From assembly GCF_014779795.1 (NCBI RefSeq), contig NZ_JACXZS010000005.1, positions 124,001-188,000 of the forward strand: DNA of 64,000 bases, written 5' to 3'. Of the stretch, positions 1 to 8,094 are shown one piece after another (within the stretch, counting starts at the first letter, position 1; every line of letters starts with the position of its first letter). Below the pieces are notes generated by a model, which was not told the origin of the DNA, searched no databases, and saw only the letters and a program-made list of their open reading frames with translations. This DNA comes from Microbacterium helvum. GTDB lineage: Bacteria > Actinomycetota > Actinomycetes > Actinomycetales > Microbacteriaceae. The position numbers and the translations under genes are program-made.

Positions 1-147
1 GCGGTGTTCGCCGAGGCCGAGCTCGACATCCCCGCCGGGCCGATGTCCTCGGCCGGAGGCCGGCGCGGATCGCACTTCCCGACACTGGGCTACCTGCTCG
101 CCGAGATGCAGGTCCTCGCCCGGCAGCATCCGGGGGCGACGTGGTGA
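1..147 (+). CDS. paaC: Phenylacetyl-CoA epoxidase subunit PaaC, C-terminal end (5' cut by window)
   Basis: Only the last 48 codons are in the window. The peptide ends in a glycine-rich turn followed by HFPTLGYLLAEMQVLARQ and PGATW, which matches the conserved C-terminus of PaaC (PaaI), the structural subunit of the PaaABCE 1,2-phenylacetyl-CoA epoxidase. This multicomponent di-iron oxygenase forms the ring epoxide of phenylacetyl-CoA in the cytoplasm. The TGA stop overlaps the ATG of the next gene (TGATG), and the order paaC-paaD-paaE is the classic one, so paaA and paaB should lie just upstream. The call rests on a short fragment plus gene order; both agree well. Confidence 0.85.
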   Translation, partial: AVFAEAELDIPAGPMSSAGGRRGSHFPTLGYLLAEMQVLARQHPGATW

Positions 148-653
148 TGCTTCGACAGGCTCAGCAGCCGGCGACAGCGACCGACCACGCGTGGGCCGTC
201 GCAGCATCCGTGCTCGATCCGGAGGTTCCCGTCCTCACGATCGAGGACCTCGGGGTGCTGCGCGCGGTCGACGTCGACGGCGACCGGGCAACCGTCACGA
301 TCACCCCGACGTACTCCGGGTGCCCGGCGATGGACGCGATCCGCGACGACCTCGTACTGGCCCTCACCGCCGAGGGCTTCGCACGCGTCGATGTGCGGTT
401 GGTGCTCGCGCCCGCCTGGACCACGGATTGGATGACGGATGCCGGCAGACGCAAGCTCCGCGAGTACGGCATCGCCCCGCCCACCGGTCGCCGCGCGGTG
501 ACCGGGCCGGTCCCGCTGCGGCTGTCGGTGCGCTGCCCGCGCTGCGGGTCGCTCGACACCCGTGAGCTCGCCCGGTTCGGGTCCACCTCGTGCAAAGCGC
601 TGTACGAATGCCGGGCGTGCCTGGAGCCCTTCGATCACTTCAAGGCGCACTGA
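147..653 (+). CDS. paaD: PaaD, phenylacetyl-CoA epoxidase assembly protein
   Basis: About 168 residues. The N-terminal part is a DUF59/MIP18-like domain (EVPVLTIEDLGVLRAV, then TPTYSGCPAMDAI with the conserved Cys), and the C-terminal part is a zinc-ribbon-like segment with CPRCGS and CKALYECRAC. PaaD is an Fe-S assembly-type protein needed for a functional PaaABC(D)E epoxidase. ATG 147 overlaps the paaC stop by one base; GTG 141 and GTG 144 are alternative starts. The stop overlaps the paaE ATG by one base, so translation is probably coupled. Oddity: the first codons after ATG (LRQAQ) are encoded by the dispersed 15-mer CTTCGACAGGCTCAG at 150-164, so the N-terminus may be a recent extension. 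Confidence 0.9.
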   Translation: MLRQAQQPATATDHAWAVAASVLDPEVPVLTIEDLGVLRAVDVDGDRATVTITPTYSGCPAMDAIRDDLVLALTAEGFARVDVRLVLAPAWTTDWMTDAGRRKLREYGIAPPTGRRAVTGPVPLRLSVRCPRCGSLDTRELARFGSTSCKALYECRACLEPFDHFKAH

Positions 654-1867
654 TGACTCCCGCAGAGCCCGGCGACGCCGAGCGCGAACGCGTCGCCGAG
701 GCGCTGCTGACGACCGCGGTCGGCGGTCCGCACGGCAGCCGGCGGCGCGCCCGGTTCCACCCGCTGCGCGTCGCCGCGGTGCGGCCGCTGACCGATGACG
801 CCATCGAGGTGACGTTCGCCGTGCCCGAGCAGGTGCGGGGCGAGTTCGACTACCTCGCCGGTCAGCACGTCGCGCTGCGCACCACACTCGACGGCCACGA
901 GGTGCGGCGCTCGTACTCGCTGTGCCGGCCTTCGGCAGGCTCCGGGACGATCGACTCCGGTGGGGGCGGCGACGGGCCCCGCACCATCAGCATCGCGATC
1001 AAGCGCGACGTCGGCGGGCGCTTCTCGACGTGGGCGCAGACCGGGCTGAAGGTCGGCGACGAGCTCGAGGTGATGAACCCGCAGGGCTCGTTCACCTCGG
1101 CGCTCGCCGATCTCGACGGCGCGCATGTCGCGGGCATCGCCGCGGGCTCGGGCATCACGCCGCTCATGGCGCTCGCCGCGACGGTGCTGGCTCGATCCGC
1201 GACCTCGCGGTTCACGCTGGTGTACACGAACCGGTCGAGTCTCGATGTGATGTTCCTCGACGACCTGTCCGACCTCAAGGACCGCTATCCGACCCGCCTG
1301 GCCCTGCATCACGTGCTGTCGCGCGAGCAGCGCACGGCGCCGCTGCTGTCGGGACGCCTCGACGAGCCCCGCCTGCGCCGCATCCTCGACGAGCTCGTAC
1401 TGCCCGACACCGTCGACGAGTGGTTCCTGTGCGGGCCGCTCCCGCTCGTGCAGCTGTGCCGCGACACCCTCGACGACCTGGGCGTCGACTCCGCGCACGT
1501 GCGGTACGAGCTGTTCACCCCTGCCGACGGCCCCCGCGACGAGCCGGGCCCGGGTGCGCCCGTCCTCATCCGCGAGGACGAGCCGGTCACACGCATCGAG
1601 TTCACCCTCGACGGCCAGTCGCAGTCGGTCGACAGCCCGGTCGCCGCGCGCGAGTCGATCCTGACCGCCGCGCTGCGCGTGCGGCCCGACGTGCCGTTCG
1701 CGTGCGCGGGCGGGGTGTGCGGAACTTGCCGCGCGCGGCTGCTGCAGGGGTCGGTCACGATGACCGAGAACTACGCGCTCGAGCCCGACGAGCTCGAGCG
1801 CGGCTACGTGCTCACCTGCCAGTCGCATCCCACGACCGACGCCGTGGTGGTCGACTACGACGTGTGA
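653..1867 (+). CDS. paaE: PaaE, phenylacetyl-CoA epoxidase reductase (FAD/NAD(P), 2Fe-2S)
   Basis: 404 residues from ATG 653, which overlaps the paaD stop. Domain order is FAD-binding (RSYSLC near residues 86-91), NAD(P)-binding (AGSGITPLMAL near 165-174, CGPLPLV near 260) and a C-terminal plant-type ferredoxin with cluster ligands C351, C356, C359 and C389 (CAGGVCGTC ... TC). PaaE passes electrons from NADPH to the di-iron oxygenase PaaAC. Oddity: just after the FAD motif there is a glycine-rich insert (about residues 92-110) whose DNA contains TTCGGCAGGCTC, a degenerate copy of the short dispersed repeat, so part of this loop may come from a repeat. Last gene of the paa operon; convergent with the ABC ATPase gene. 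Confidence 0.93.
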   Translation: MTPAEPGDAERERVAEALLTTAVGGPHGSRRRARFHPLRVAAVRPLTDDAIEVTFAVPEQVRGEFDYLAGQHVALRTTLDGHEVRRSYSLCRPSAGSGTIDSGGGGDGPRTISIAIKRDVGGRFSTWAQTGLKVGDELEVMNPQGSFTSALADLDGAHVAGIAAGSGITPLMALAATVLARSATSRFTLVYTNRSSLDVMFLDDLSDLKDRYPTRLALHHVLSREQRTAPLLSGRLDEPRLRRILDELVLPDTVDEWFLCGPLPLVQLCRDTLDDLGVDSAHVRYELFTPADGPRDEPGPGAPVLIREDEPVTRIEFTLDGQSQSVDSPVAARESILTAALRVRPDVPFACAGGVCGTCRARLLQGSVTMTENYALEPDELERGYVLTCQSHPTTDAVVVDYDV

Positions 1868-1894
1868 GGCCGTCCGGTCTCTGGCTGCTCCCTG

Positions 1895-2029
1895 GTTGAG
1901 GTGGCACGAATGGCCGTTTCGACGGGTTGGATGCCGCAACCTGTGCCACCTGAGCGAAGACCGCCGCGGTTGATGTGGCGAACATGGTGGCGTCGGCGGG
2001 GGCGTTGCGGCGTGTTGCGCCACCTCGAG
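1895..2029. repeat. Pair of 62-bp REP-like palindromic units
   Basis: Two quasi-palindromic units of exactly 62 bp, 1895-1956 and 1968-2029, separated by 11 bp. Each opens with GTTGAGGTGGC or GTTGATGTGGC and closes with GCCACCTGAGC or GCCACCTCGAG, with a GC-rich loop. The same unit, again in pairs, occurs at 6960-7086 and inside a gene at 36370-36506. Between the convergent paaE and ABC ATPase genes they could act as a transcription or mRNA-end structure. Confidence 0.8.
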
Positions 2030-2034
2030 GCAGG

Positions 2035-2062
2035 AGGGGATGCCGGGCGCCCGGCATCCCCT
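2035..2062. terminator. Bidirectional terminator hairpin between convergent genes
   Basis: A perfect 28-bp palindrome with two 14-nt halves (left half AGGGGATGCCGGGC) and no unpaired loop. It ends on the first base of the stop triplet of the ATPase gene on the minus strand. Its stem contains the GGATGCC/GGCATCC pair found in most hairpins of this window. There is no long T run, so function as a terminator is inferred from position and stem strength. Confidence 0.7.
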
Positions 2063-2805
2063 CAGCTCAAGGTCGTGCGCGAATCGGCCGCGGCGATGAG
2101 GTGCTCGTCGTGCGAGGCGACGAGCACCGCGATGCCGTCGTCGGCGAGCGAGCGCAGCAGCGCGATCAGCTGATCGGCGGTCGCCCGATCGAGGCTCGCG
2201 GTCGGCTCGTCGGCCATGATGACGGCCGGCCCGAGCAGCAGCGCCCGCGCGAACGCCACGCGCTGGCGTTCTCCGCCCGAGAGCCGGTCGGGGTAGTGCG
2301 TGGCGCGGGGGCCGACGCCGAGGCGGTGCAGCACGTCGCGGGCGGGGCGGGCCAGCTCGCGGGTGCGCTTGTCGGGCACGGCGGGCAGCAGCACGTTCTC
2401 GAGAGCCGTGAGCCCCGGCACGAGGTTGCCGCGCTGGTCGAGATAGCCCACATGAGCGCGGCGGCGAGTGGTGATGACGTCGTCGGCGAGCCCGGTGATC
2501 TCCATCCCCTCCCACAGGACGTGACCGGATGCCGGCGGCACGAGCCCCGCCGCGACCCGCAGGATCGAGGTCTTGCCCGATCCGCTGCGCCCGGCGAGGC
2601 AGTGCATCCGCCCGCGTTCGAGCACCAGGTCGTAACCGTCGACGATGTGCAGCGGCTCGTCGCCCGGTCGCTCGTACTGGATGGTGACGCCGCGCAGCTC
2701 GACCGCCGGTCCGCCGAGCGCCTCGGTGGCGTCGGCGCCGTCGAGGACGGCGCGGTGGTCGGCGATGAGGCCGGTCGTTCCGCCGGCGTTGGGTTCGGTG
2801 GTCAT
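2062..2805 (-). CDS. ABC transporter ATP-binding protein (LolD/MacB class)
   Basis: 247 residues. Walker A is GRSGSGKTSILRV, the signature is LSGGERQRVAFARALL, Walker B is AVIMADEPTASLD and the H-loop is VASHDEH. This layout is typical of LolD/FtsE-type ATPases that drive FtsX-fold permeases. The ATG (2805-2803) overlaps the TGA of the permease gene (ATGA), so the two are coupled and almost certainly form one transporter. It is the last gene of the four-gene operon that begins with the ECF sigma factor at 6864. Substrate unknown; envelope peptides, lipids or antibiotics would fit the class. Confidence 0.9.
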   Translation of the reverse strand: MTTEPNAGGTTGLIADHRAVLDGADATEALGGPAVELRGVTIQYERPGDEPLHIVDGYDLVLERGRMHCLAGRSGSGKTSILRVAAGLVPPASGHVLWEGMEITGLADDVITTRRRAHVGYLDQRGNLVPGLTALENVLLPAVPDKRTRELARPARDVLHRLGVGPRATHYPDRLSGGERQRVAFARALLLGPAVIMADEPTASLDRATADQLIALLRSLADDGIAVLVASHDEHLIAAADSRTTLS

Positions 2806-5690
2806 GCGGTGCCCTTCCGGCGGACGGTGTGCGAGATGAGTGCGGTGAGAACGGCGGCGATCACCGCGATGCCCGCGTAGAGCCGCGGCGCGAGTTCGAG
2901 CCATTCCGCCCCGAACCAGGCGAGCGCGCCGGTCAGGGCGATCGCCGGGAGCGACACCACGAGTCCCTCCACGCGCTGGGCGGTCGCGAGTTGCCGGGTG
3001 GTCCACCCGGTCGCGCGCAGCGTCGCCCACTGCTCGGATCGACGGGCGAGGTCGAGTCGGCGCGTGAGACGGGCGAGCAGGATGCCGCTCACCACGCCCG
3101 CCGCGCCCAGCAGCACCTGCGGCCAGAGCTGGCGCGCGATGGTCAGCAGCGCCAGGCTGCTCTCGCCCGCGCCCTCGCGTCCTGCCAGCAGCGCGGCGAC
3201 GAGTCCGGCGGCCGACAGCCCGACGATGAGGATCGCCAGCACGTGGGTGATGCTGGCGAGCGGGTGCACGAGAGCCTGCCGTGCGCCGAAGCCGGGTACC
3301 GAGCGGGCGCCGAGCCGACGGGAGCGCGCGTCTCGCGGCATCCGCAGTCCGGTCACCGCGGAGCCGGCCGCGACCGAGGCGATCGAGGTCACGAGCACCG
3401 CGCCGACGGCGACCAGGGCGACCAGGGCCGCCGTGCCGGTGCCACCAGACAGCCACAGCGCGATCGCCCCGATCGCCGTCACCGCGATGAGCCCTGGCAC
3501 CTCTTCGGCGGCGAACCACCGCGCGATGCGCACGCGGGTGAACCCGGTCTCGCGCATGACGGCCGCCTGCTCGCGCCTGCCGGGGACGCCGGCGAGCTGC
3601 ACGGCGCCGAGAAGAAGGATGCCGGCGGCCAGGCTGATCCCGAGGACCGTGATCGTCGCCGTCGACACCGACAGCGATACCCGCGCGGCGGCGCCCAGCT
3701 CGGACCACCGCTGCGTCACGGCGCCGAGCGGACCGACGGTCTGCGTTCCTGCGGGGTCCATGGTGCCGAACGCGTAGCCCTCGACCTGCACGTCGACGTC
3801 GGTGGGCGAGGAGCCGGCGACGATGGCCGCGTCGAAGCCCAGATCCTCGATCTCGCGCGCGACCTCGATCACCTTCTCCTGCGCCTCGCGCGTATACCCG
3901 TCGATGCCGCCGACGCGCACCCGGATGGAGCTGATCGGGCTCGCGTCGCGCCACTGCGCCGCGCTCGCGAGCGAACCGATCGCGACGGTGCGCGGCGAGA
4001 CCAGCCCGAGACCCGTGAGGCTGGGAAGCATCGTCGTGCCCGCGTGCTCGCCGCCGGTCACCGTCGAGCTCACCGGGGCATATGCCCCGAGCGGCACATA
4101 GTCCGCGGCGGACTCGTCGATGTCGATGTCGGCGGGGTCGAAGCTGCCGACGGGCGTGGCGATGACCTGCTGCTGCAGCGTGCCGGCGGTCTTGGTTCCG
4201 ACGTACGAGGCTTCCGCGCCGAGCGCCTCGGGCTTGGCGCGCGCGGTGAACTCCTGTCCGGGCATGACGTTGTCGCTCAGAGGCAGACGGTAGCCCGTGG
4301 TGCCGAGCTCTGGTGACACGCCGCCCGCCGTGAGCGCGGCGGGGGTGATCGTTCCGACGCTCATGATCCCGAGGTTGTTCCAGACGGGCAGCTGGTCGAC
4401 GGCGGTGACCTCCGCCCCCGGCCAGGCGACCGCACCGCCGTCGTCGACGAAGGGGTTCAGCAGCCCCGAGACGTCGGCGGCGGTGCCGCCGAGCACGGTG
4501 CCCGGACCGCCGGACTGGAGCGCCTCCGGCAGCACGTAGTTCCGGTCGCCGAACCCCGTGTCGTTCGCCGCGACCGCACCGAAGCCCTCGACATCGATGC
4601 GCACCGAGAGCTGCGCGGGTTCGGTGGTGGCCACGAGCAGCGGTGTGAACATGACGCCGTCCGACAGCTGCTCGATGTACTGGTCATAGTCGTCGCCGTC
4701 TGCCGCCCAGAGTGCACGCAGCTCGGCGAGCTGCTCGTCGGTGTACGGGGTCTGCGCCATCGCGGCAGCGATCCGTTCCAGGTAGGCATGGAACGCGTCC
4801 GTGTAGGGACTGGACTCGGAATCGGCCCAGGTCGCCATCGCCGCGGTATCGGTCGTCGGCGACGGGTCGACCGCGATGAGCGGGTCGAGGAACGCTCCGG
4901 CCTCACCGAGCAGCTGCTTCTCGGCGACGGGGTCGACGAGCGTGATCCGGGTCATCGTCTGCGGGGAGCCTGGCAGCGGAAGGTTGAGCACGGGTTCCTT
5001 CGGGACGCGGGCGCTGTCCGTGTTCGACATGCGGGTCGCGTCGTCGAGGTACACCGTGACCCCGTCGCCGGGAGGATCCATGCACGCCATCGCGGCGAGA
5101 GCCGGGTACTTCGCCGGGTCGACGTCATGGCCGTCGAAGGTGTACGACTGCGGCTCGCACGGCGCCATCTGCACCGGGTGCTCGTCCGTCGACTCGTCGA
5201 CCACCACGGGCACCTGCTGCGTCTCGACCACGCGCTCGCCGAGTCCGTCGTCCGTCGTGTAGGTGATCGTCAGCCGGTACGCCTGCGGGGCGTCATCGGC
5301 GCCGACGAAGCCGCGCGGGATCGCGACCCGCACCTGCCCGAACTTCATCCGCGGCGCCACGATCTCGCCGATCGGCGCCGCGATCTCGACCCCCGCGACA
5401 TCGCGCACGGCCTCGAGGTCGTCGAACGTCATGCCCGACCCGGTCGAGGCGAGAGTGTTCGGGGGAAGCAGCTCGCCCACCGGCTGGAACGCGTCGGTCG
5501 GCGTCACGAGGATGTCGTACGCGCCACGCCAGTTGTCGTCCATCGTCGCCCGCAGCGCCGCCGATGCCGCGCTCTGGATGCCCGCCGTCGCGAGCGCCGA
5601 TGCCGCCAGCAGGCCGACCGCTGCCGCGCGCAGCGGCTGCCGCAGCAGCCGCCGCAGCGGTCCGGGCAGCGCGCCCCGGGCGCGGCTCAC
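2802..5690 (-). CDS. Very large FtsX-type ABC transporter permease
   Basis: 962 residues from a GTG (5690) that overlaps the upstream stop as GTGA. One hydrophobic segment lies near residues 15-40. It is followed by about 600 mostly polar residues predicted outside the membrane, then two FtsX-like blocks: the first starting at VSLSVSTATITVLGISLAAG and containing MRETGFTRVRIARWF, the second with LRATGWTTRQLATAQRVEG near the C-terminus. Pairs of short ARATGW/MRETGF-type coupling helices are typical of permeases served by LolD-like ATPases. The extracytoplasmic part is far larger than in MacB or FtsX and I do not recognise its fold. It may sense or bind a substrate at the cell surface. Confidence 0.85.
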   Translation of the reverse strand: MSRARGALPGPLRRLLRQPLRAAAVGLLAASALATAGIQSAASAALRATMDDNWRGAYDILVTPTDAFQPVGELLPPNTLASTGSGMTFDDLEAVRDVAGVEIAAPIGEIVAPRMKFGQVRVAIPRGFVGADDAPQAYRLTITYTTDDGLGERVVETQQVPVVVDESTDEHPVQMAPCEPQSYTFDGHDVDPAKYPALAAMACMDPPGDGVTVYLDDATRMSNTDSARVPKEPVLNLPLPGSPQTMTRITLVDPVAEKQLLGEAGAFLDPLIAVDPSPTTDTAAMATWADSESSPYTDAFHAYLERIAAAMAQTPYTDEQLAELRALWAADGDDYDQYIEQLSDGVMFTPLLVATTEPAQLSVRIDVEGFGAVAANDTGFGDRNYVLPEALQSGGPGTVLGGTAADVSGLLNPFVDDGGAVAWPGAEVTAVDQLPVWNNLGIMSVGTITPAALTAGGVSPELGTTGYRLPLSDNVMPGQEFTARAKPEALGAEASYVGTKTAGTLQQQVIATPVGSFDPADIDIDESAADYVPLGAYAPVSSTVTGGEHAGTTMLPSLTGLGLVSPRTVAIGSLASAAQWRDASPISSIRVRVGGIDGYTREAQEKVIEVAREIEDLGFDAAIVAGSSPTDVDVQVEGYAFGTMDPAGTQTVGPLGAVTQRWSELGAAARVSLSVSTATITVLGISLAAGILLLGAVQLAGVPGRREQAAVMRETGFTRVRIARWFAAEEVPGLIAVTAIGAIALWLSGGTGTAALVALVAVGAVLVTSIASVAAGSAVTGLRMPRDARSRRLGARSVPGFGARQALVHPLASITHVLAILIVGLSAAGLVAALLAGREGAGESSLALLTIARQLWPQVLLGAAGVVSGILLARLTRRLDLARRSEQWATLRATGWTTRQLATAQRVEGLVVSLPAIALTGALAWFGAEWLELAPRLYAGIAVIAAVLTALISHTVRRKGTA

Positions 5691-6337
5691 CGGTCGACCG
5701 CCGCGCACAGCGCTGCGCGTTCGACTCCGTTCGTCGCCGCGGACCGCGTCGACACCACGACGTTCAGGTCTCCGCCCGCCGCGCACACGACGAACGACGC
5801 CCCCGCCCCCGCAGACAGCAGCCCGAACGACGCCTCGTCGACGCCGACCGCCGCCGGCGCCGGGCCGTCCGCAGTGCCGGGCGCCGCAGCATCCACCGTC
5901 GCCGCCGAACGCACCAGCTCGAGTGCGCGCGCGACCAGCTCCGCGGGGGAGTCCTGCGCGATGGCCCCGTCGTCCGCGGCGATCGCCGAGCGGGCGCTCG
6001 CGCACAGCGCCGCGTCATCCACGCTCACGTCATCGCCCGTGCGGTAGCGCGCCGTGAAGTACGCCGCCACTCCGGGGTCGGGCCGGTCGACGCAGTGCAC
6101 TTCACGGGTCACCGTGAGGGGAGCGGATGCTGCCGGCTCCTGCTCTCCGGCGCGCGAGGTGAGGGCGACCGCCGTCGCGGCGCCGCTCGCGATCGTGGCG
6201 ACGGCCAGCGTCGCGATGCCGATGCGCACGCGGCGCCCGCGTCGCCTCGTCAGTTCGTCGATGCGCTCGTCGACCTGCTCGCCGATGACGGCGAGGGTGG
6301 CGTCGAGGTAGATCCCCTCGCGGGGCCGGTCGTTCAT
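5687..6337 (-). CDS. Single-pass membrane protein, probable anti-sigma factor of the downstream-coupled ECF sigma
   Basis: 216 residues. The N-terminal 36 residues are cytoplasmic and charged (VIGEQVDERIDELTRRRGRR), then one membrane helix (about 37-60, IGIATLAVATIASGAATAVA), then an extracytoplasmic domain of about 150 residues with four cysteines (EVHC, ALCASA, VVCAAG, ALCAAV). It starts at ATG 6337, overlapping the sigma gene stop (ATGA), and ends overlapping the permease GTG. Position directly after an ECF sigma gene plus the in-out topology is what anti-sigma factors show. However, I see no zinc-binding HxxxCxxC anti-sigma motif, so the role is inferred from context. The cysteines could form two disulfides. 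Confidence 0.6.
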   Translation of the reverse strand: MNDRPREGIYLDATLAVIGEQVDERIDELTRRRGRRVRIGIATLAVATIASGAATAVALTSRAGEQEPAASAPLTVTREVHCVDRPDPGVAAYFTARYRTGDDVSVDDAALCASARSAIAADDGAIAQDSPAELVARALELVRSAATVDAAAPGTADGPAPAAVGVDEASFGLLSAGAGASFVVCAAGGDLNVVVSTRSAATNGVERAALCAAVDR

Positions 6338-6864
6338 GCGTCCCCCCTGACGGACTGCTGCAGCGTGGCTCGCAGGCGCTGCACGCGCTTGGCGACGGCG
6401 GAGGTGGTGAGTCCGAGGTGATCGCCCGCCTCGGCGTACGAGTAGCCCTCGACGAGGCACAGGTGGACGATGCGCTGGTCCATGCCGCCCAGGCGCGAGA
6501 CGGCCTGGCGCACCCACGCCACCTCTTCGACCCGCTCCTGGCGGACGCGGTCGCCGGGCAGCACCGACTCGTCGAACTCCACGCTCGCGCGGCGTGCGCG
6601 CACCGTGTTGCGGGCGACGTTGCGGGTCGTGACGAGCAGCCACGGCAGCGCGGACGACTCGACGATGCGGATCGTGCGCAGCTTGCGCCACGCCACGACG
6701 AACACCTCCTGCGCGATGTCTTCGGCGTCTCGATCGTCGCGGGCGACGGCCCACGCGTACAGGTACACGGCTTTGCCGTGCCGCGAGAACAGTGCGCTGA
6801 AGGCACCGCGATCGCCGCGGCGCGCGAGCTCCAGCAGCCGCGCATCGTGGTCGGTCTCGTACAT
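6334..6864 (-). CDS. ECF-family RNA polymerase sigma factor
   Basis: 176 residues. Region 2 is visible as ARDDRDAEDIAQEVFVVAW (-10 recognition, core binding). Region 4 is visible as HLCLVEGYSYAEAGDHLGL followed by TTSAVAKRVQRLRATL (helix-turn-helix for the -35 element). There is no C-terminal extension or SnoaL domain. It is the first gene of an operon in which every junction overlaps: sigma, membrane protein, giant permease, ATPase. ECF genes often regulate their own operon, so the transporter is the likely main target. No clear ECF-type autoregulatory promoter could be assigned upstream of 6864. Confidence 0.93.
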   Translation of the reverse strand: MYETDHDARLLELARRGDRGAFSALFSRHGKAVYLYAWAVARDDRDAEDIAQEVFVVAWRKLRTIRIVESSALPWLLVTTRNVARNTVRARRASVEFDESVLPGDRVRQERVEEVAWVRQAVSRLGGMDQRIVHLCLVEGYSYAEAGDHLGLTTSAVAKRVQRLRATLQQSVRGDA

Positions 6865-6959
6865 GCATCCTCGGTTTCGGTGGGGCGCCGCTTCGTGCCC
6901 TCACCTGTGCATTGTCGGCACAGCGGGAATCATGACATACCCGGTCCGGCTCGCCCGGG

Positions 6960-7086
6960 GTTCGGTGTCGCGTCGGTGGTGTCGATGCCCGCAACCTGTG
7001 CCACCTGAGCGTCCGGTGCTCGGTGTTGAGGTGGCGCAAGTGGTGCCTTCGGCGGGGTGGATGCCGCAACCTGCGCCGCCTGAGCG
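6960..7086. repeat. Pair of REP-like palindromic units (52 and 62 bp)
   Basis: Units 6960-7011 (52 bp, shortened left half) and 7025-7086 (62 bp), 13 bp apart, both ending GCCACCTGAGCG or GCCGCCTGAGCG. Same family as 1895-2029 and 36370-36506. They lie between the divergent sigma and enoyl-CoA hydratase genes. Confidence 0.8.
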
Positions 7087-7141
7087 TCCGGGGCCGCGGC
7101 TGCCGTTGCCGGGGGGCCGAAGGGCACCGTAGCGTGAGGGC

Positions 7142-7903
7142 ATGATCGAGCTCGCCATCGACGGCGCTGTCGCCGAGATCACGCTCAACGCTCCCGACAA
7201 GCTCAACGCGCTCTCGCTCGAGGCGCTGCGGCAGCTGGATGACGCGTGTGCCGAGTCGGCGGCATCCGGGGTCCGCGCCCTCGTGCTGCGCGGCGAAGGA
7301 CGCGCGTTCTGCGCCGGGCGCGACATCGCCGGCGTCGACCCCGAGACCGACGATGTGCCGAGATACCTGGGCGCGCTGGAACAGGTCATGCGGCGGATCG
7401 CCGCGTTCCCGGTGCCGACGTTCGCGGCCGTGCAGGGCGCGTGCCTCGGGGTCGGGCTGGGGCTCGCCATCGCGAGCGATGTCGTCTACGTCGCCGAGAA
7501 CGCCAAGCTGAGCTCTCCGTTCGCGAACCTCGGGGCGATCCCCGACTCGGGAGCGCACGCGCTGTTCGTGGATCGGCTCGGCGCTCACCGGGCACTCGAC
7601 CTCATCTTCACGGGGGAGCTCATGTCGGGCGCCGCAGCGGTCGCCGCGGGCCTGTTCAGCCGTGCGGTCGCGGCCGACGAGCTGCTCGCGTTCACCCGGG
7701 AGCGAGCCGCGGCGACGGCGTCCGGGCCGACGGCGGCCTTCGCGGCGTCGAAGCGTCTGGTCGCGCGCCTGCGCGATGCGAGATTGTGGGATGCCGTCGC
7801 GGAAGAGTCCCGCGGCCAGGAAGCGCTGCGCGCCACGGCCGACTATCGCGAGGGCTTCGCGGCGTTTCAGCAGAAACGCAAGCCGGTGTTCCGCGGCGAG
7901 TGA
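7142..7903 (+). CDS. Enoyl-CoA hydratase/isomerase family protein
   Basis: 253 residues, crotonase fold. Oxyanion-hole segments are GRAFCAGRDIAGVD and GACLGVGLGLAIASDVVY, then FANLGAIPDSGAHALF, where hydratases carry the catalytic Glu region. Here the second acid position reads PDSG, as in PaaG/PaaB-like isomerases and several acyl-CoA hydratases of phenylacetate catabolism, so isomerase or hydratase cannot be separated by eye. A role in phenylacetate or fatty-acid beta-oxidation is likely given paa genes 5 kb away. The start ATG follows TAGCGT by 6 nt with no Shine-Dalgarno, so it is probably leaderless. Confidence 0.85.
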   Translation: MIELAIDGAVAEITLNAPDKLNALSLEALRQLDDACAESAASGVRALVLRGEGRAFCAGRDIAGVDPETDDVPRYLGALEQVMRRIAAFPVPTFAAVQGACLGVGLGLAIASDVVYVAENAKLSSPFANLGAIPDSGAHALFVDRLGAHRALDLIFTGELMSGAAAVAAGLFSRAVAADELLAFTRERAAATASGPTAAFAASKRLVARLRDARLWDAVAEESRGQEALRATADYREGFAAFQQKRKPVFRGE

Positions 7904-7905
7904 GT

Positions 7906-8092
7906 GCCTCTGGCCGTTGAGCGACACTTCGACTCGCTTCGCTCGCTCAGTGCGGGTCTCCGCGAGACGAAACGTGGTGAGCCGCGCATCGGACCCAGCC
8001 ACCCGGCGACGTGCGCGGCCGGCCAACTTGTCGAGAGCGGCTCGTGACGTTTCGTCTTCGCTCGTTCCTCGCTCCGCTCAACGACCAGAGGC
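7906..8092. mobile_element. 187-bp MITE-like element with 18-bp terminal inverted repeats
   Basis: Ends are GCCTCTGGCCGTTGAGCG (7906-7923) and CGCTCAACGACCAGAGGC (8075-8092), inverted copies with one mismatch. An inner arm around GACGAAACGTGGTGAGCC also pairs with the GACGTTTCGTC stretch near 8046. No coding capacity. It shares the core GACGAAACGnGGTGAGCCG with the tandem repeat at 13181-13669, so both belong to one dispersed palindromic family. It starts 2 bp after the hydratase stop and ends 2 bp before the LLM gene stop, so it may also act as a bidirectional terminator. Confidence 0.7.
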
Positions 8093-8094
8093 GC

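Noticed and set aside
6865..6959. ECF-type autoregulatory promoter upstream of the sigma gene
   Set aside because: No convincing GAAC-type -35 with spaced -10 could be fitted on the minus strand; left unassigned.
5687..8026. 779-codon minus-strand frame joining the membrane protein and sequence up to 8026
   Set aside because: The upstream part crosses the sigma gene, the repeat pair and the hydratase in another frame; the true start is ATG 6337 overlapping the sigma stop.
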